From positions 60,730,407-60,794,406 of the forward strand of contig CM047817.1 in the NCBI GenBank assembly GCA_026214975.1: a DNA stretch of 64,000 bases, in the 5' to 3' direction. The translations under genes and the position numbers were made by a program. Every line of letters begins with the position of its first letter. Positions within the stretch are counted from its first letter, which is position 1. The DNA is from Gentiana macrophylla. Its lineage: Eukaryota; Streptophyta; Magnoliopsida; Gentianales; Gentianaceae. Below the pieces are notes generated by a model. That model saw nothing but the letters and a program-made list of their open reading frames with translations. It was not told where the DNA came from and made no database searches. This document shows positions 33,143 to 44,402 of this stretch, one piece after another.

Positions 33143-34537
33143 TGTTGGAAGTAGCTCCCGAAAGACAAGTTATGTAATTGTTTTTAGAATTAATAAATGA
33201 CAGATTTATTCTCATCTTATTACTTGCTTCGTGCTTGTAAGTAATACACTACTGAAAACCCTATGTCGTATCATATGTAGCCATATAACTTAGTGTGTGT
33301 CGCACGTGAGGATTAAGTTCATGGTGATACACTTGAAATGTTAGTCCGTGGTGAAGTTAATCAAAGTATGGGGTTTATTGATTAAACCACCATAAATGCG
33401 CCCAGAACACTTTATGGTGTGACCGTCTTATCCGGATCGTCGACATTGGTTGTCTAAGTGGGACATTTATATATGACGTAGTCATATAGGACTGGACCAA
33501 TTTAATCTGAGTTTCTCATATAATTCCGTGATTGAGAAATATTATTAAATCACAAGATGATCATATATGGATTAACCTTAATCCTGAAGTGATTACAGAC
33601 TCCTGCTTGTTTCAGGATAGGGTTTGATGTGTTCGTTAAGGATCGCTAAGAGGCGCGGTCCGAATCACTTTCACGTTGGCACTTGGAATGAGTGAGAAGT
33701 GTGTGTCTCACAGATATGGAATTCATTCCTTCCTGCGGGAAGTAGAAAGACAATCCCCTTATTTGTTAATCCTAGAAACTGATCGATCCCGGGAGTTCGT
33801 ATTGGTTATTAACTAATTGATCACTAGTGGGTTAATGGTAAATAAGGATAAGTTGTATTGAAGAAGGTTTATGGAAATATTCCTGCTTCGTTACGGATAG
33901 TCTATGGAGGGTTAGTTATGAAAAGAATTTTTTTCTAGATTAAGTCACATGAGTAATTAATTAATTATCTATTTGTTGGATAATTAATGGAAAAGAGATA
34001 AGAGATTGATTTTTTGGAAATTATCTCTTATCTTATGGAAAATATCTTTTCCTTATGGGAATAGGTAATTGTGGTGTGAAAAGGATAAATCTCTCTTGTC
34101 TAGTTATTTTACTATATAAAGAGAGTTTCTCCCAACACAACAATACTTACAATTTGCGCCACATAACAAATAAAAGGAAGAAAAAATAGTTTCTTGCCTT
34201 AGTCATTAAGAGAAGAAAAACCTAGGGTTTTTTCTTGGGCATATTCGAGGAGGTTCTACGGTGAGGATCGACGTCCACTAGTTGTTGCTAGCAGATACAA
34301 TCCAGAAGACTGAGGCTTCTCCATCTGTCGATTTACTATTCCTCTTAAATAAGGTAAATCTTCAACTTTCTCGTAGTTAGATTAATTGTTTATGCGAATC
34401 AAATTGTGGTAAAATCGCATTCGAATTTATTCGTAGCTTCCGCTGTGCAAGATCGAGTGTCTCGATCGGTGCTATGAATCAGATCTGACGATCCAATTAT
34501 GGATCGAATCTGGATTCGGGTTTCTATATATCTAGCA
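33143..34537 (+). repeat. 5' LTR of element E
   Basis: Starts TGTTGGAAGTAGCTCCCGAA and is clearly related to the G LTRs (TGTTAGGTGTAGTGCCCGAA). It ends ATATCTAGCA before the PBS. It is 1395 bp, shorter than the 1727-bp LTR of G. Confidence 0.85.
34113..34120 (+). promoter_or_regulatory. TATA box in LTR of element E
   Basis: TATATAAA in the context ACTATATAAAGAGAG. G has CTATAAAATGAGAG at the matching place. Confidence 0.7.
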
Positions 34538-34539
34538 TG

Positions 34540-34552
34540 TGGTATCAGAGAC
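34540..34552 (+). other. Primer binding site of element E
   Basis: TGGTATCAGAGAC, complementary to the 3' end of initiator tRNA-Met as in most copia elements. It starts two bases after the LTR. Confidence 0.85.
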
Positions 34553-35339
34553 AGGTTAAAGCGTTTTTGCGATCTTGATTGCATAATTATTTTATAAGGA
34601 GTGGAATAGAATAAAATTGCATCTTTTAATTTTTTTTTGGCGATTGAATGTTTTGGTTGACGAGATGGACTGGAGTTGGTACCTGTGTACCGTTAGATCT
34701 ATAGTAAACCCGGTTTTTGGGTATTGGATATCATGTAATTTATTTTTGCAATTAATTTTCTGCTATTTAGAATTTATTTAAATTAGCCGACACCTATTTA
34801 TTAAATAGGAAGCATTTTTTAATCAAATTTGGAAGATGGCGCAGTGGTCAAGGCACTGAATCACCAAGCTGGAGGCTGCAATACAAAAAAATCTGAAAAT
34901 GAAACGAAAAAAAGGGAGGGAAGGGGATAGAACTAACGAAAAAAAAGGGAGGGAAGGAAGGGGATCGAACTCGGGTAATGAAGATGAAGGAAGAAGGAGC
35001 TTTAAAATACTGGACGGCGGCAACTGGACATTGAAGACTTGTATTTTTTATTCTATTCTTAGGGTTTATTTAATTTATAGGTTAGATACAGGGGTATCAA
35101 CAGTCCATCTCAGTGGTTTAATTTTCACATTTATTTTCTTGTATGATTATGTATGTGATATAACCATGACACGCATCATATTCATGAATTCCACTCATAG
35201 CATATGTACATGTAGAAAATTAGTATTGAAATTAATTAGACATGTATCAACACGATAATTAATATAGATTAAAATAAATTAAATTAATTAAAGGAAACGG
35301 AATTTTATCGGGATATAAAATTCACATGATAAACTTAAT

Positions 35340-35900
35340 TTGGGATTATGAATCCTTCGGGGTTTGGGTTATGTGTACACAAATTAGAATTTTGATAATC
35401 AAAAATTGGAAAATCATGAAAAATTGGACACCAACCAGACGGTATTTGGAACCGATAAGTTGGTGATTGTTTTTCAAGATTTATTGTTTTTCGATTATTG
35501 GAAAACTTCTGAGATCCTCAATTTTTTTTATCATGACAAGATTAGGACTTTAAAATTCTTTAGTGAATTTTAATTGTGTAGTGTCTACACAAGGATTTTC
35601 TATCGAAAAAAATAGGAAAATCATGAATATAGTGTCGCTAGTTAGACGGTATTTGGAACCGATAAACTAGTGGGAGCTTTAAATTTTGTGATTTATTATT
35701 TTTCGAATTATTGACAAATCATAAGTCCTAATGTATTAGGATTATGAAATTCATAGTGAATTTTATTTGTGTAGTGACTACACAAAGGAATTTTAATCAA
35801 TAAAATTTGGAGGATCGTGGATATAGTGACACTAGTTAGACGGTATTTGGAACCGGGAACTAGTGGGAGGATTATATTAAATATTCACGATCTATTGTTT
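35340..35900 (+). repeat. About 200-bp tandem repeat in element E, three copies
   Basis: ACGGTATTTGGAACCG lies at 35439, 35645 and 35839. Each unit has a GTGTAGTGnCTACAC hairpin sequence and (in two units) ends with CTAGTGGGAG. One unit is found in G at a different place (about 50755-50930). Confidence 0.85.
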
Positions 35901-38250
35901 TATTATTATTATTATATTCTAAAATCCTAAAGAGACAACCTAATTTTCAAAATTACGAGTGGGAGCGGTGAAGGTGACAACCGACCCCACGGCCTCTACT
36001 GTTGACACAAGCACGTGAGAGAATGGTGATGCCTCGTCCCGCTTTGATTTCGGCCCCCTACGGATGGCCTTCACCGCTATCAAAATTCAAGGCTTGGTTT
36101 CCGAAAGGAAAGGATTTTGAGAACTCGTCGGGTCACTGACCTACCCTACGGCGGCATACTCGGGGCGTACTTAAAAATCTGAAACAGTAGGTCACACTCA
36201 CAAGGATATTTTTGGAGATATCTTGGCTGAAAAAGGAAGGTAATCAACAATTAAATAGGAGATGTTCGATTCTTAAATGGTTTAATTGTTGAGAGAGATT
36301 GTCTCAATTTAATCGTCACATCTTTGACCTACCCTACGGCGGCACTGAGGTGTGGGATTAAATCCTTGGAATGGTAGGATAAACTGCATGTATGACATCA
36401 TGTATATAATTCCTAAAATTTCTTATTTGTTGTGGTGTATGATTTGATTTATATTTCTGTCATAATTTATTTTTGCAACTACATATCATCTCAAGGTATC
36501 TAAACTACTAAACATATTGTATTGACTACACTATTTCGTAAAAGTGGAAAATTAACAAGAACGTTGAACTCATAAATCGAGAATGCAAATTAATTTTTCA
36601 GAGGAGGAGGTTCCTCTTGAGTCAACAAAATTAACTGACATTGATAAGTATGTCACTGCTGTCACTCGTGATAAGCGAGAGACAAAACAAAATTAGTTCA
36701 AAGATGACGGGAATGTTTTGGTATCAATCTCACTTAGACATCCCACAGTTCCCGAGTAGTGTCTACTCAAATAAACTGCTAGTTCACGGCCATTTCCTTT
36801 AAAGAAAGCCAAGAATGGGAAGGTAAATGTCTACAAGTGTAAGTCATCTAAACTAAATAAGTTAAAGACTAAACCGGATTATTAATCGAAGAAAATATAG
36901 AATAAGGAAAGTGATTTCGGATCACTAACCTATGAATCCTTAGATACTTTCTTAACCGAGTAATTTGACTCGAAAGCTAAAGTTCTTTTGCAAGAACAAG
37001 GTAGCTGAGCATTCATGATAAAAGAGTAGACAACGGGCAGTTATTTCAGCTATGATAGTGGGAGTGATATAAGGAAATAAATTTCGGATTTTAATCCTTG
37101 AATATCACAGAAATCTAATTTTTTTTTTTCAGATTCGTTGGAACAAATGGATTCACATTCACATTGATAATAAAATTGCCTTAAAGAAAGTGAATACGAC
37201 ATTTGTATACGATTCTGAGACTCGGAATTTTGTCTGATAAAGTCAAAACCACTAAGTAATGCTGAAAAGGTATATGTAACACATCATAAACTATTAAGAC
37301 AAATGGTTTCCGTATTTAGATAAATGTCTTCACTATCTATTAATTAGTGCATATATCCTAGAGATAAGATCTGAAGACTGGCTAAGGGTGATTCCTATCT
37401 CCTAGTCTAAGAACGCTATCTCAAAAGTAAAATGACTAAGTAAACTTCCAATTAGGAAAGGTTAATAGAGTTAAAGAAGTATCATAGCTTGTTCATATTG
37501 ACCTTCGGGGTCTTATGAAGGATACAAGCTAGTGGGAACTTTTGAGTAATAGACCTTTTTGTTTAATGACTACTCTAAACGCCGATTAGTTTGTCTAAAT
37601 ATTTGGAGGAATCTCTGATATTACCAGAGAAACGAGTATTCAATGCTCAGATATAATCTATGGCATGGTTTTGTTACTGATGCTTGGCCTACCCCCGAGT
37701 GAAATGATTTCACTGAAAAGATAAACCTTAGATTGTCTTGTATAGTTATTGATATACTAAAATACACTGCTTAACTCAATTAAGATATTGGTTGCAAAAT
37801 AATGGTTTGTATTATTATGAAATACCGAGAAGTCTACCTAGAAGATGATTATGAATTTGTGGATAAATAGTGAAGTGCATTTACTCCATTTCCTCAAATA
37901 GAGGCATTTAGCACTAGTGCTTGAAGGTAGGACTGGAGATTTTGCATACACGTTCAGATGGTGACTGTTCGTGAAATATATTGATACAATGAGTAAAAGG
38001 TTGGTTATAAGATTCTTAAGATCAGATAGCGACGGTTATACTGACACAGCCTTTCTGAAAGAATGTTTAAATAACAACCTTGGTCCTTGAAGTAAAGTTA
38101 CTCAAGGAGTTACTATCTGATTTAATCAGATCACATCCAACATTGGTTGTTGGGGAATAAGCTGATAAATACTACTAAACCAGATCAGAATGTCAATCCA
38201 CCCAAATGCAGTGGGAGTATGGTTTATCCATTGACTCACTGTGATTAAGC

Positions 38251-38255
38251 AGACT
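38251..38255. repeat. Target-site duplication AGACT, left copy (element F)
   Basis: AGACT precedes the LTR start TGTTGG. The right copy at 59938-59942 is AGGCT, one base different. The uninterrupted site in G reads GGACTTTATAGTCTGCTG, which supports the reading. Confidence 0.8.
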
Positions 38256-38294
38256 TGTTGGTCCCTTGGAAAGGCTAACACAAGTTTAGAGGGT

Positions 38295-38310
38295 GGGGGG
38301 GGGGGGGGGG
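38295..38310 (+). repeat. Homopolymer of 16 G in the U5 end of the F 3' LTR
   Basis: The 5' LTR reads GAGGGAGGGGGAGTTGAATA at this place. The C-rich tract near the LTR end is normal for these elements (element A has seven C), but 16 is an expansion or an assembly error. Confidence 0.9.
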
Positions 38311-39158
38311 TGAATAAACTTATCCCTAAAACTGGATTTAAAAAAAATTAAGGTTCAATTAAAACTTGTGTGGAGTTAAGCTGACTAAGCTGAGTTTAAG
38401 TCGAATTGACTTAAGCAAAAACTGAGTCAACTGGCAGCGGATATAATTCTAGACTTTTTCTTGATCTTGTTATTCTGTATGAAAGCTAAGTGTGTTAAAC
38501 TGAATTCTGATGAATGTCAGTTTGTGAACTGTGAGATGTATAACAATCAATTATCAAAATGCTGTAAATAAATGCTAAGTAAATAAATAAATGCGTAAAG
38601 TAAATGAGGCCGATATTATAGAGGTTCCAGGTGGTGTAATCCTATACATCCTCTCTTCTCCTGTGGTGCGGAGGAAAATTCCACTAGAACTTCTTGAGGT
38701 GAACTGTTACAAAAAGTCCTAAACAATAGTCCTTGGCTAATCCCTAGCTTCACTATCTAAACAGTTGTAGAACAGGTAGAATTGCTACTCTTCAATTGCT
38801 TGAACACTGGTCCCTGAAGGGTTGCGTATGCCTCTTCACTAGCTACCACCACAAACGCTGTCTACCCGACTGCTTTAACAACTGTCCTTGGCAAAACCTT
38901 CCCGGTTTGCTTCACAGTCTAAACCTTTGATGTAGAATCAAAGTTGGGCTGAGAATCAATAAATTGATTCTTGTTTGTGGTTCTTCAAAGTGTCTAAATC
39001 TTGATAAATTCTGTGTAGCTTGAACACTTGAAGAAATTCTTGAGATGATCTTGTTATAGCACAGAGATGATACCAATTCGAATAAAATGACTAATGCACA
39101 AAAATGCTTGTTGATCTCGATAAATTCTTGTTCTTGTTGTTCTTGGTGCAAAGTCCTC

Positions 39159-39167
39159 TATTTATAG
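39159..39167 (-). promoter_or_regulatory. TATA box in 3' LTR of element F
   Basis: The minus strand reads CTATAAATAGAGGAC. The same box is at 59112-59120 in the 5' LTR and resembles that of element A. Confidence 0.75.
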
Positions 39168-39950
39168 TGTGAGGTCCAACGTTCATCATGCTTGAATTCG
39201 AATTGTATCAATGTCTATCTTGTAACGGCTATATTTTTTGACCGTTCTGATGTGTCAGTATTTCATCCAATAGAATCCCTTTCTTTATAATGTTCGACAG
39301 TACTATCAGTTTGTTGGATGACTGACATATAAGACTGAGTTTCTTTATCATTTTTATACTTTGTTTATCAGTTGTCAGTTTCTTGACTGACTTGGAGCGT
39401 TAACTGAGATTTTACTCTTCTTCAAATATCAGTACTCCAGTTTTTCATCTGATTATGATTGACTTAATCAGAGTACACCATAAAGAATTATCTTCTAAGA
39501 ACTCATTGTCCTTATGATTCTTAGGTCTTCATACAAGATCCATAAAGTTTTTTTCAGGTCACCACAATCTTGCCTGAAGTCTAACTTTATAGTCTCGACT
39601 TGTAATCTTCATAACTGAGTTTGAACCCTCAGTTCTTCAATCTTCTATAACTGAGTCTGTGACCCTCAGTTCTTCAATAGGTGTATTCTGAGTCAGTTTG
39701 TTTATCTTAACGATTTCTAGTTTTCTAAATGACTTCCAGTTTTCAGTTTCACGACACACTAACTATTACAGTGCTTGTCTGATGTAACTTATACAAATAT
39801 CAGACTCTAGTAAAACTTGTACATTCAGTTCTAGACATCTTTTAGCTTTTCACTATAACAGCTAGCTTCAGCACTTCATCAATGAGGTTAAAATAATACT
39901 TTGAATAAATATGATGAATTATCATCAAAACATAAATTTTATTTCCAACA

Positions 39951-39972
39951 ATTTCCCCCTTTTTGATGATGC
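39951..39972 (-). other. Polypurine tract of element F
   Basis: The minus strand reads GCATCATCAAAAAGGGGGAA, then AT before the LTR. It is almost the same as in element A. Confidence 0.92.
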
Positions 39973-40087
39973 CAAAACTCTCCCTAAAAGAAAAGCTTAA
40001 AGATCAAAACAATGTAAAACTGGAAAACTTGATTTCATTAGAATACGCAAAAACTGGAATAATTACACTTAGTCCAAATAATTGTGA

Positions 40088-40669
40088 CTAAAGACTAAGC
40101 TTTTTCTGTGCTTTTTGTTTAACTGAATTAAACTTCATCTCTTTGTCATGTAGACGATAATCATATTCTAGCTCGGAGTCTTCCTTAGAAAAGGTCTTGT
40201 TATAGTCTACTTGACTTCCTTCTTTCCATTTTCTCCATAAAATTAACTTTGGTAAAGCTGATTCATTCAAGTAGTATTTTTCAAATTCTGCTACATCAGC
40301 TTTCGTTTGTTCAGTTTTGTCTTTAATCTACAGTTTGTCTTCAATCCTTTTGATCTTCTTATATTGTGCCATTTTCTGATTTGAGAATTCATCAGATAAG
40401 AAGTAGTTCAAGGATTCTTCAAAAGTCTTATCCTTGTACCTGGCTTTGATAAGATTATGATCTTTGACAAACTTTTACCACAGATCCTTTGTAAGAGTAC
40501 CTCTCCGATCATCAGGTTGACTATATTTCTCAATGAGCTGCTCATCAGTTAGCTCTTTCTTTAAAAACTTTGGATCTGATTTATATCTTCCCAATTCATC
40601 TTCAAGTTGCTTCATTTCCTTGAGTAACTTCAGCTTTTCTTCTTCAGCTTCCCCCTTTTTTGGCATCAT
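40088..40669 (-). pseudogene. Second small frame after the extra ORF (element F)
   Basis: From ATG at 40669 the frame reads MMPKKGEAEEEKLKLLKEMK and ends at LTKDLW plus a stop (40475-40477). It then stays in frame through FVKDHNLIKARYKDKTFEES, another stop near 40330, and KYYLNESALPKLILWRKWKE to the stop near 40088. About 190 codons in one frame with two stops is unlikely by chance. The protein is highly charged and helical, with no known domain. Its start overlaps the end of the extra ORF by about 25 bases and lies on an internal PPT copy. It may be the C-terminal part of the extra ORF, joined by a frameshift. Confidence 0.55.
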
Positions 40670-42529
40670 ACAGTTGATCTACCAAAGCATGGGTTGCCTG
40701 TTGATCGGCTGATATACGTTGTTGAGAAGCAAGTACTTCTTTAAGCTGATTCTCTAACCCGTGGATGTGCTGATTCATATGCCAATGAGCCTGAGCATGT
40801 GTTTCCCTATCTACTGCGGTTGAGTCTTCAAGTTTTTGTTTAAGTAACAGAATTTCTGAAGCAGAAATCGAACGTGACTTGTGGATCATCTCTAGTCTTG
40901 CATGAACTGAGACATCTATTTTAGTTCTATAATTTAGATATCCAGAAATATTTGATAGAAGGCCGTTGTGTGCATCCCTGTGACTGAGCACAATCTTCAA
41001 GTTTTCATGAACTTTGGCCATTTCATCCTTTGTTAGGATATCAGAAGGATCATATGTTGCTTTAGTTTGATCCTTAGACTGAGTGATATCATCAATGATC
41101 AAAAGTTGTTGATTAACAATTCCATCAGCTGCTTGCTGAGTGTCAGTTTTCTGATTTCCAACTGGAAAATCTTCTTGCTGACTTACAGTTTGCGTAGCTA
41201 GAAGTTGAGGTTGAGTTTCTGTATGCAAAACTGTAGTCACATCAGCTTATTTCCTTGCATTATCATCTTCATCATCATCCTTATTCTTTGAAGTATCTCC
41301 AGGAATAGATGATGTGACTGATTTTCTTCGTTGAGCTAGTTCAGTGAATCTATTGAAACAATTTGCAAGAAATTTTGACATAGGAAACATAGTGTATAGG
41401 TCTCTAATTTCCAATTCTTCAAAGAGTAACTTTTCTTCAAATTGTAAAATGGCTTCACGAAAATCTTCTGGTTTAAGCTTCATCTGCATCAGTCTGATAA
41501 TTCTATCAGCTTCAAAAACTGGGGCTGATTGCTGATATGATTGATGTTGTAACTGAGAAGTATCATCAGCAATAGTATTTTTCTTTGTAACTTCAGTTGT
41601 CAGTTGTTGTTGTTCCTCCTCAGTTGGTGCTGTCTTACTTGAAGTTCCTGGGTACAAACATCTTACAACTGATCTTTCATCTGCTGATTCAGCTTTTCGC
41701 TTGATTCCTTTGTGTTCAACTTCCTGCTGAGATATAGTTTTCTGTCTGGCTTCAGGTTGGGCAGTTGTTCTTGTTACTGCTGCGATTTCCTCTGTAGCTG
41801 CAGTTTGCCTTGCTTTCTTCCCTTCCTTGAGTCTTTCCAAATAAAATTGAATGATTCCACTGAGTGTTTCTTCAGTCGGAATCTGCCAATAGTTGCTTGT
41901 CCTTCAGCTTGAGCTCTTTGTACACTTTCCAATTCATCTAAGTGTTGCTTCTTTATCTGATTGACGATATAACCGGCCCAATTGAATTCTATTTCGTCCC
42001 AAATTATGTTCATCAGATAAACATTGTCATCGGATAATGTGTTGACTCCTTTGGATTTTCCAATAACATGTTTGCTGAGCCATCTGCTGAGGAGTCCAAA
42101 TTCTGGCTTCAGTTTATCAACATGAATGCCACCTTCTACTGGTTCTTTAGATAATGTAATCTGCCTAAGAAAGGCGTCTCTTTTCAATGGTAGAGAAGTT
42201 AAATCTATTGACGTCATAGATGAATTTGTGAATACAAATAGTGACTTCATAATTCGTTCATTGATAACAATACGATCTCCACGAACTGTAGTGAATAAAG
42301 AGTCTCTTACCAAACGCATATTTTGCCAGAACTGCAAAATACCTTGCAAATCACGTTCTTCTTTGAAGGTAACCTCCAGAATGTTTCTTAATCCTGGTTG
42401 TTTCTGGATCTTCTCGCAGATATAACTTGCTAACAGAGTGTTGTTGCACATAGATTCATAAATTTCGAAGGTAAATACGTCTAACTCTGTGATCAATCTT
42501 TCTTCTTGTGATTTCTTTGAAGTAGCCAT
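40644..42529 (-). pseudogene. Extra ORF downstream of pol ("env-like" position), element F
   Basis: Starts at 42529 in the context GAAATGGCT with MATSKK. The first 251 codons include ILQFWQNMRLVRDSLF, RIVINERIMKSLF and LMNIIWDEIEFNWAGYIVNQ, which align with the matching ORF of A. A frameshift near 41840-41880 leads to a Gln/Thr/Glu-rich middle (41840-41247). A TAA at 41247-41249 is followed in the same frame by a helical C-terminus (41246-40644) with heptad-like LLLKQKLE and GLENQLKEVLASQQ, a probable coiled coil. The total is about 630 residues, longer than in A. I see no signal peptide or membrane helix. The function is unknown; homology to the A ORF is by conserved landmarks only. Confidence 0.78.
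40648..40661 (-). other. Internal second PPT-like tract of element F
   Basis: The minus strand reads GATGCCAAAAAAGGGGGAAG, a near copy of the PPT at 39951-39972 (GGCATCATCAAAAAGGGGGAAA) and about 690 bp upstream of it. Confidence 0.7.
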
Positions 42530-42862
42530 TTCTGAGTTTGGTGTGAAAGCAAAAATTGAATTTGGAGATTAATAAAAATCTGATTTTTGATTTTAGAAGT
42601 GTGAACGGAGGTTGAATATATAGGGGTAATGTATTGACGGTTGGTTAGTACAAATTTTCAAATTCCATGATGGTTTGGGTAACCAAGGCATGTACTGTTC
42701 TGACAGTAATAGGGTGTACATGCAATGTTTTTCAGTTTCATTAAGTCTGTCAGTTCTAGTTGATCAGTTTGAGATTGTTGATGTCAATGACTAATCTGTT
42801 AAGTGAGCGCACCCAACATAACAAAGATTAATCCCCTTGACAAATCTCTGGCTTAACTGATT
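42530..42862 (-). other. Spacer between pol and extra ORF (element F)
   Basis: No ORF. It holds the 16-nt motif shared with A (42801-42816). Confidence 0.7.
42801..42816 (-). promoter_or_regulatory. Post-pol 16-nt motif (element F copy)
   Basis: TTGGGTGCGCTCACTT on the minus strand, 46 nt after the pol stop, identical to 3887-3902. An AACAG follows it, resembling a splice acceptor; in A a CAGGTAAGG follows. Confidence 0.6.
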
Positions 42863-43460
42863 TCAACTGACTTTGATTATCCCCAATTCAGTTCTCAGTT
42901 TGGCAAATCTTTCTTTGTCCAATGGCTTTGTAAAGATATCAGCCAACTGATCTTCAGTAGGAACATAAAGAACTGTTATATCCTTCTTCTCCGCATGATC
43001 TCTTATAAAGTGGTGTCACATATCAATGTGTTTTGTCCTTGAATGTAAGACTGGATTGTCAGTAATTGCAATTGTACTTGTGTTATCACACATTATGGGA
43101 ATCATTCCTTCTTCTATCCCATAATCTCTTAATTGCTGTCTAATCCATAAAACTTGAGCACAACAACTTCTAGCTGCTATATATTTAGCTTCAGCTGTTG
43201 AAGTTGAGATAGAGTTTTACTTTTTGCTAAACCAAGACACAAGTCTATTTCCTAGTAACTGACAAGTGCCTGAGGTGCTCTTTCTGTCAACTTTGCATCC
43301 TGCATAATCTGAGTCTGAATAAGATATTAGCTTAAATACTCCTTCTTTTGAATACCAAATTCCAACTCCATCTGTATCTTTCAGATATTTCAGGGTTCTT
43401 TTTACAACTATGAGATGACTTTTCCTTTGGTTTTGACTGAAATCTTGCACATACACCAAC
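42863..43460 (-). pseudogene. Copia RNase H domain, C-terminal pol (element F)
   Basis: The block 43459-43217 reads LKYLKDTDGVGIWYSKEGVF, KLISYSDSDYAGCKVDRKST and SGTCQLLGNRLVSWFSKK plus a stop. After the stop the same domain continues STSTAEAKYIAARSCCAQVL, then NPVLHSRTKHID and PTEDQLADIFTKPL, ending LRTELGIIKVS and TGA (42863-42865). The YSDSDYAGC, AEAKY and DNTS motifs contain the RNase H acidic residues. Two in-frame stops are present (near 43217 and 43015). Confidence 0.9.
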
Positions 43461-44402
43461 AGTGAATGATATATCTAGCCTACTGGCTGTAAGATAAAGT
43501 AAACTTCCAATCACTCTTCTGTAGAGTGTTTGGTCAACATCTTTGCCTTCTTTGTCTTCATCTAATCTGATGTTGGTCCCCATTGGTGTAGAAATTCCAG
43601 TTGATTTTTCCATACCAAACTTTTTGATAAGTTCTCTTGTATTCTTGGTTTGGTGAATGAAAATTCCATCATCCAGTTGTTTAACTTGTAGTCCAAGAAA
43701 ATAATTCAATTCTCCCATCATACTCATTTGAAATTTGCTCTTCATTAAATTTGCAAATTTCTCACGTAACTATTCATTTTCTGATCCAAAAATAATGTCA
43801 TCAACATAGATCTGAACAAGTAAAGTATTCTCTCCATTTTTCATTCTGAATAAGGTTTTGTCAATTGTCCCTTTGATAAATCCATTATCCACTAGAAACT
43901 GAGATAGAGTTTCATACCAAGCTCTTGGTGCTTTTTTAAGTCCATAAAGAGCTTTCCGTAGTCTGAAAACTTTATCAGCTTGATCTTTGATCTCGAATCC
44001 AGGTGGTTTTGAACATACACTTCTTCTTCAAGAATTCCATTCAAAAATGCGCTTTTAACATCCATCTGGTAAACTTTGAACTCCTTGTGAGCTGCAAAGG
44101 CTAGATATAGCCTGATTGCTTCTAATCTTGCAACTGGTGCATAAGTTTCATCAAAGTCTATGCCTTCTGCTTGAGAATATCCTTTAGCTACAAGTCTAGC
44201 TTTGTTTCTGATGATATTCCCATCTTCATCAAGTTTGTTTCTGAAAACCCATTTGGTTCCAATGACATTCACATGAACTGGTCTTTCTACCAATTCCCAT
44301 ACTTGATTTATTTTGAATTCATTCAGTTCTTCTTGCATAGCTAGTATCCAATCTGGATCTTTCAAAGCTTCTTCTATTTCCTTAGGTTCAGATTGAGATA
44401 GA
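43332..44402 (-). pseudogene. Copia reverse transcriptase (element F), 5' part lost at element G
   Basis: The frame 44365-43892 begins [20 protein letters not shown] and has [49 protein letters not shown] (catalytic Asp). It shifts near 43990 before the usual [16 protein letters not shown] is intact at 43797-43808 and following bases, where A has a stop. The block 43745-43332 has MMGELNYFLGLQVKQLDDGI and GSLLYLTASRLDI. The N-terminal linker is missing because of the deletion at the right edge of G. Confidence 0.92.

Larger units (their letters stand above)
34553..38255 (+). other. Noncoding interior of element E, left part
   Basis: No gene. Blocks collinear with G include AGGTTAGATAC (35068), the GACCTACCCTACGGCGGCA repeat pair (about 36137 and 36327), and GATTTCGGATCACT (36911). 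AGTGGGAG motifs lie at 35669, 35862, 35958, 37057 and 38210. A tRNA-like stretch (34838-34880) is unique to E. Confidence 0.65.
38256..39950 (-). repeat. 3' LTR of Sirevirus F
   Basis: Reads TGTTGGTCCCTTGG at the low end and ends ATTTCCAACA, next to the PPT complement TTTCCCCCTTTTTGATGATG. It pairs with 58216-59937; differences are few and scattered. It has a run of 16 G at 38295-38310 that the other LTR lacks. Confidence 0.95.
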
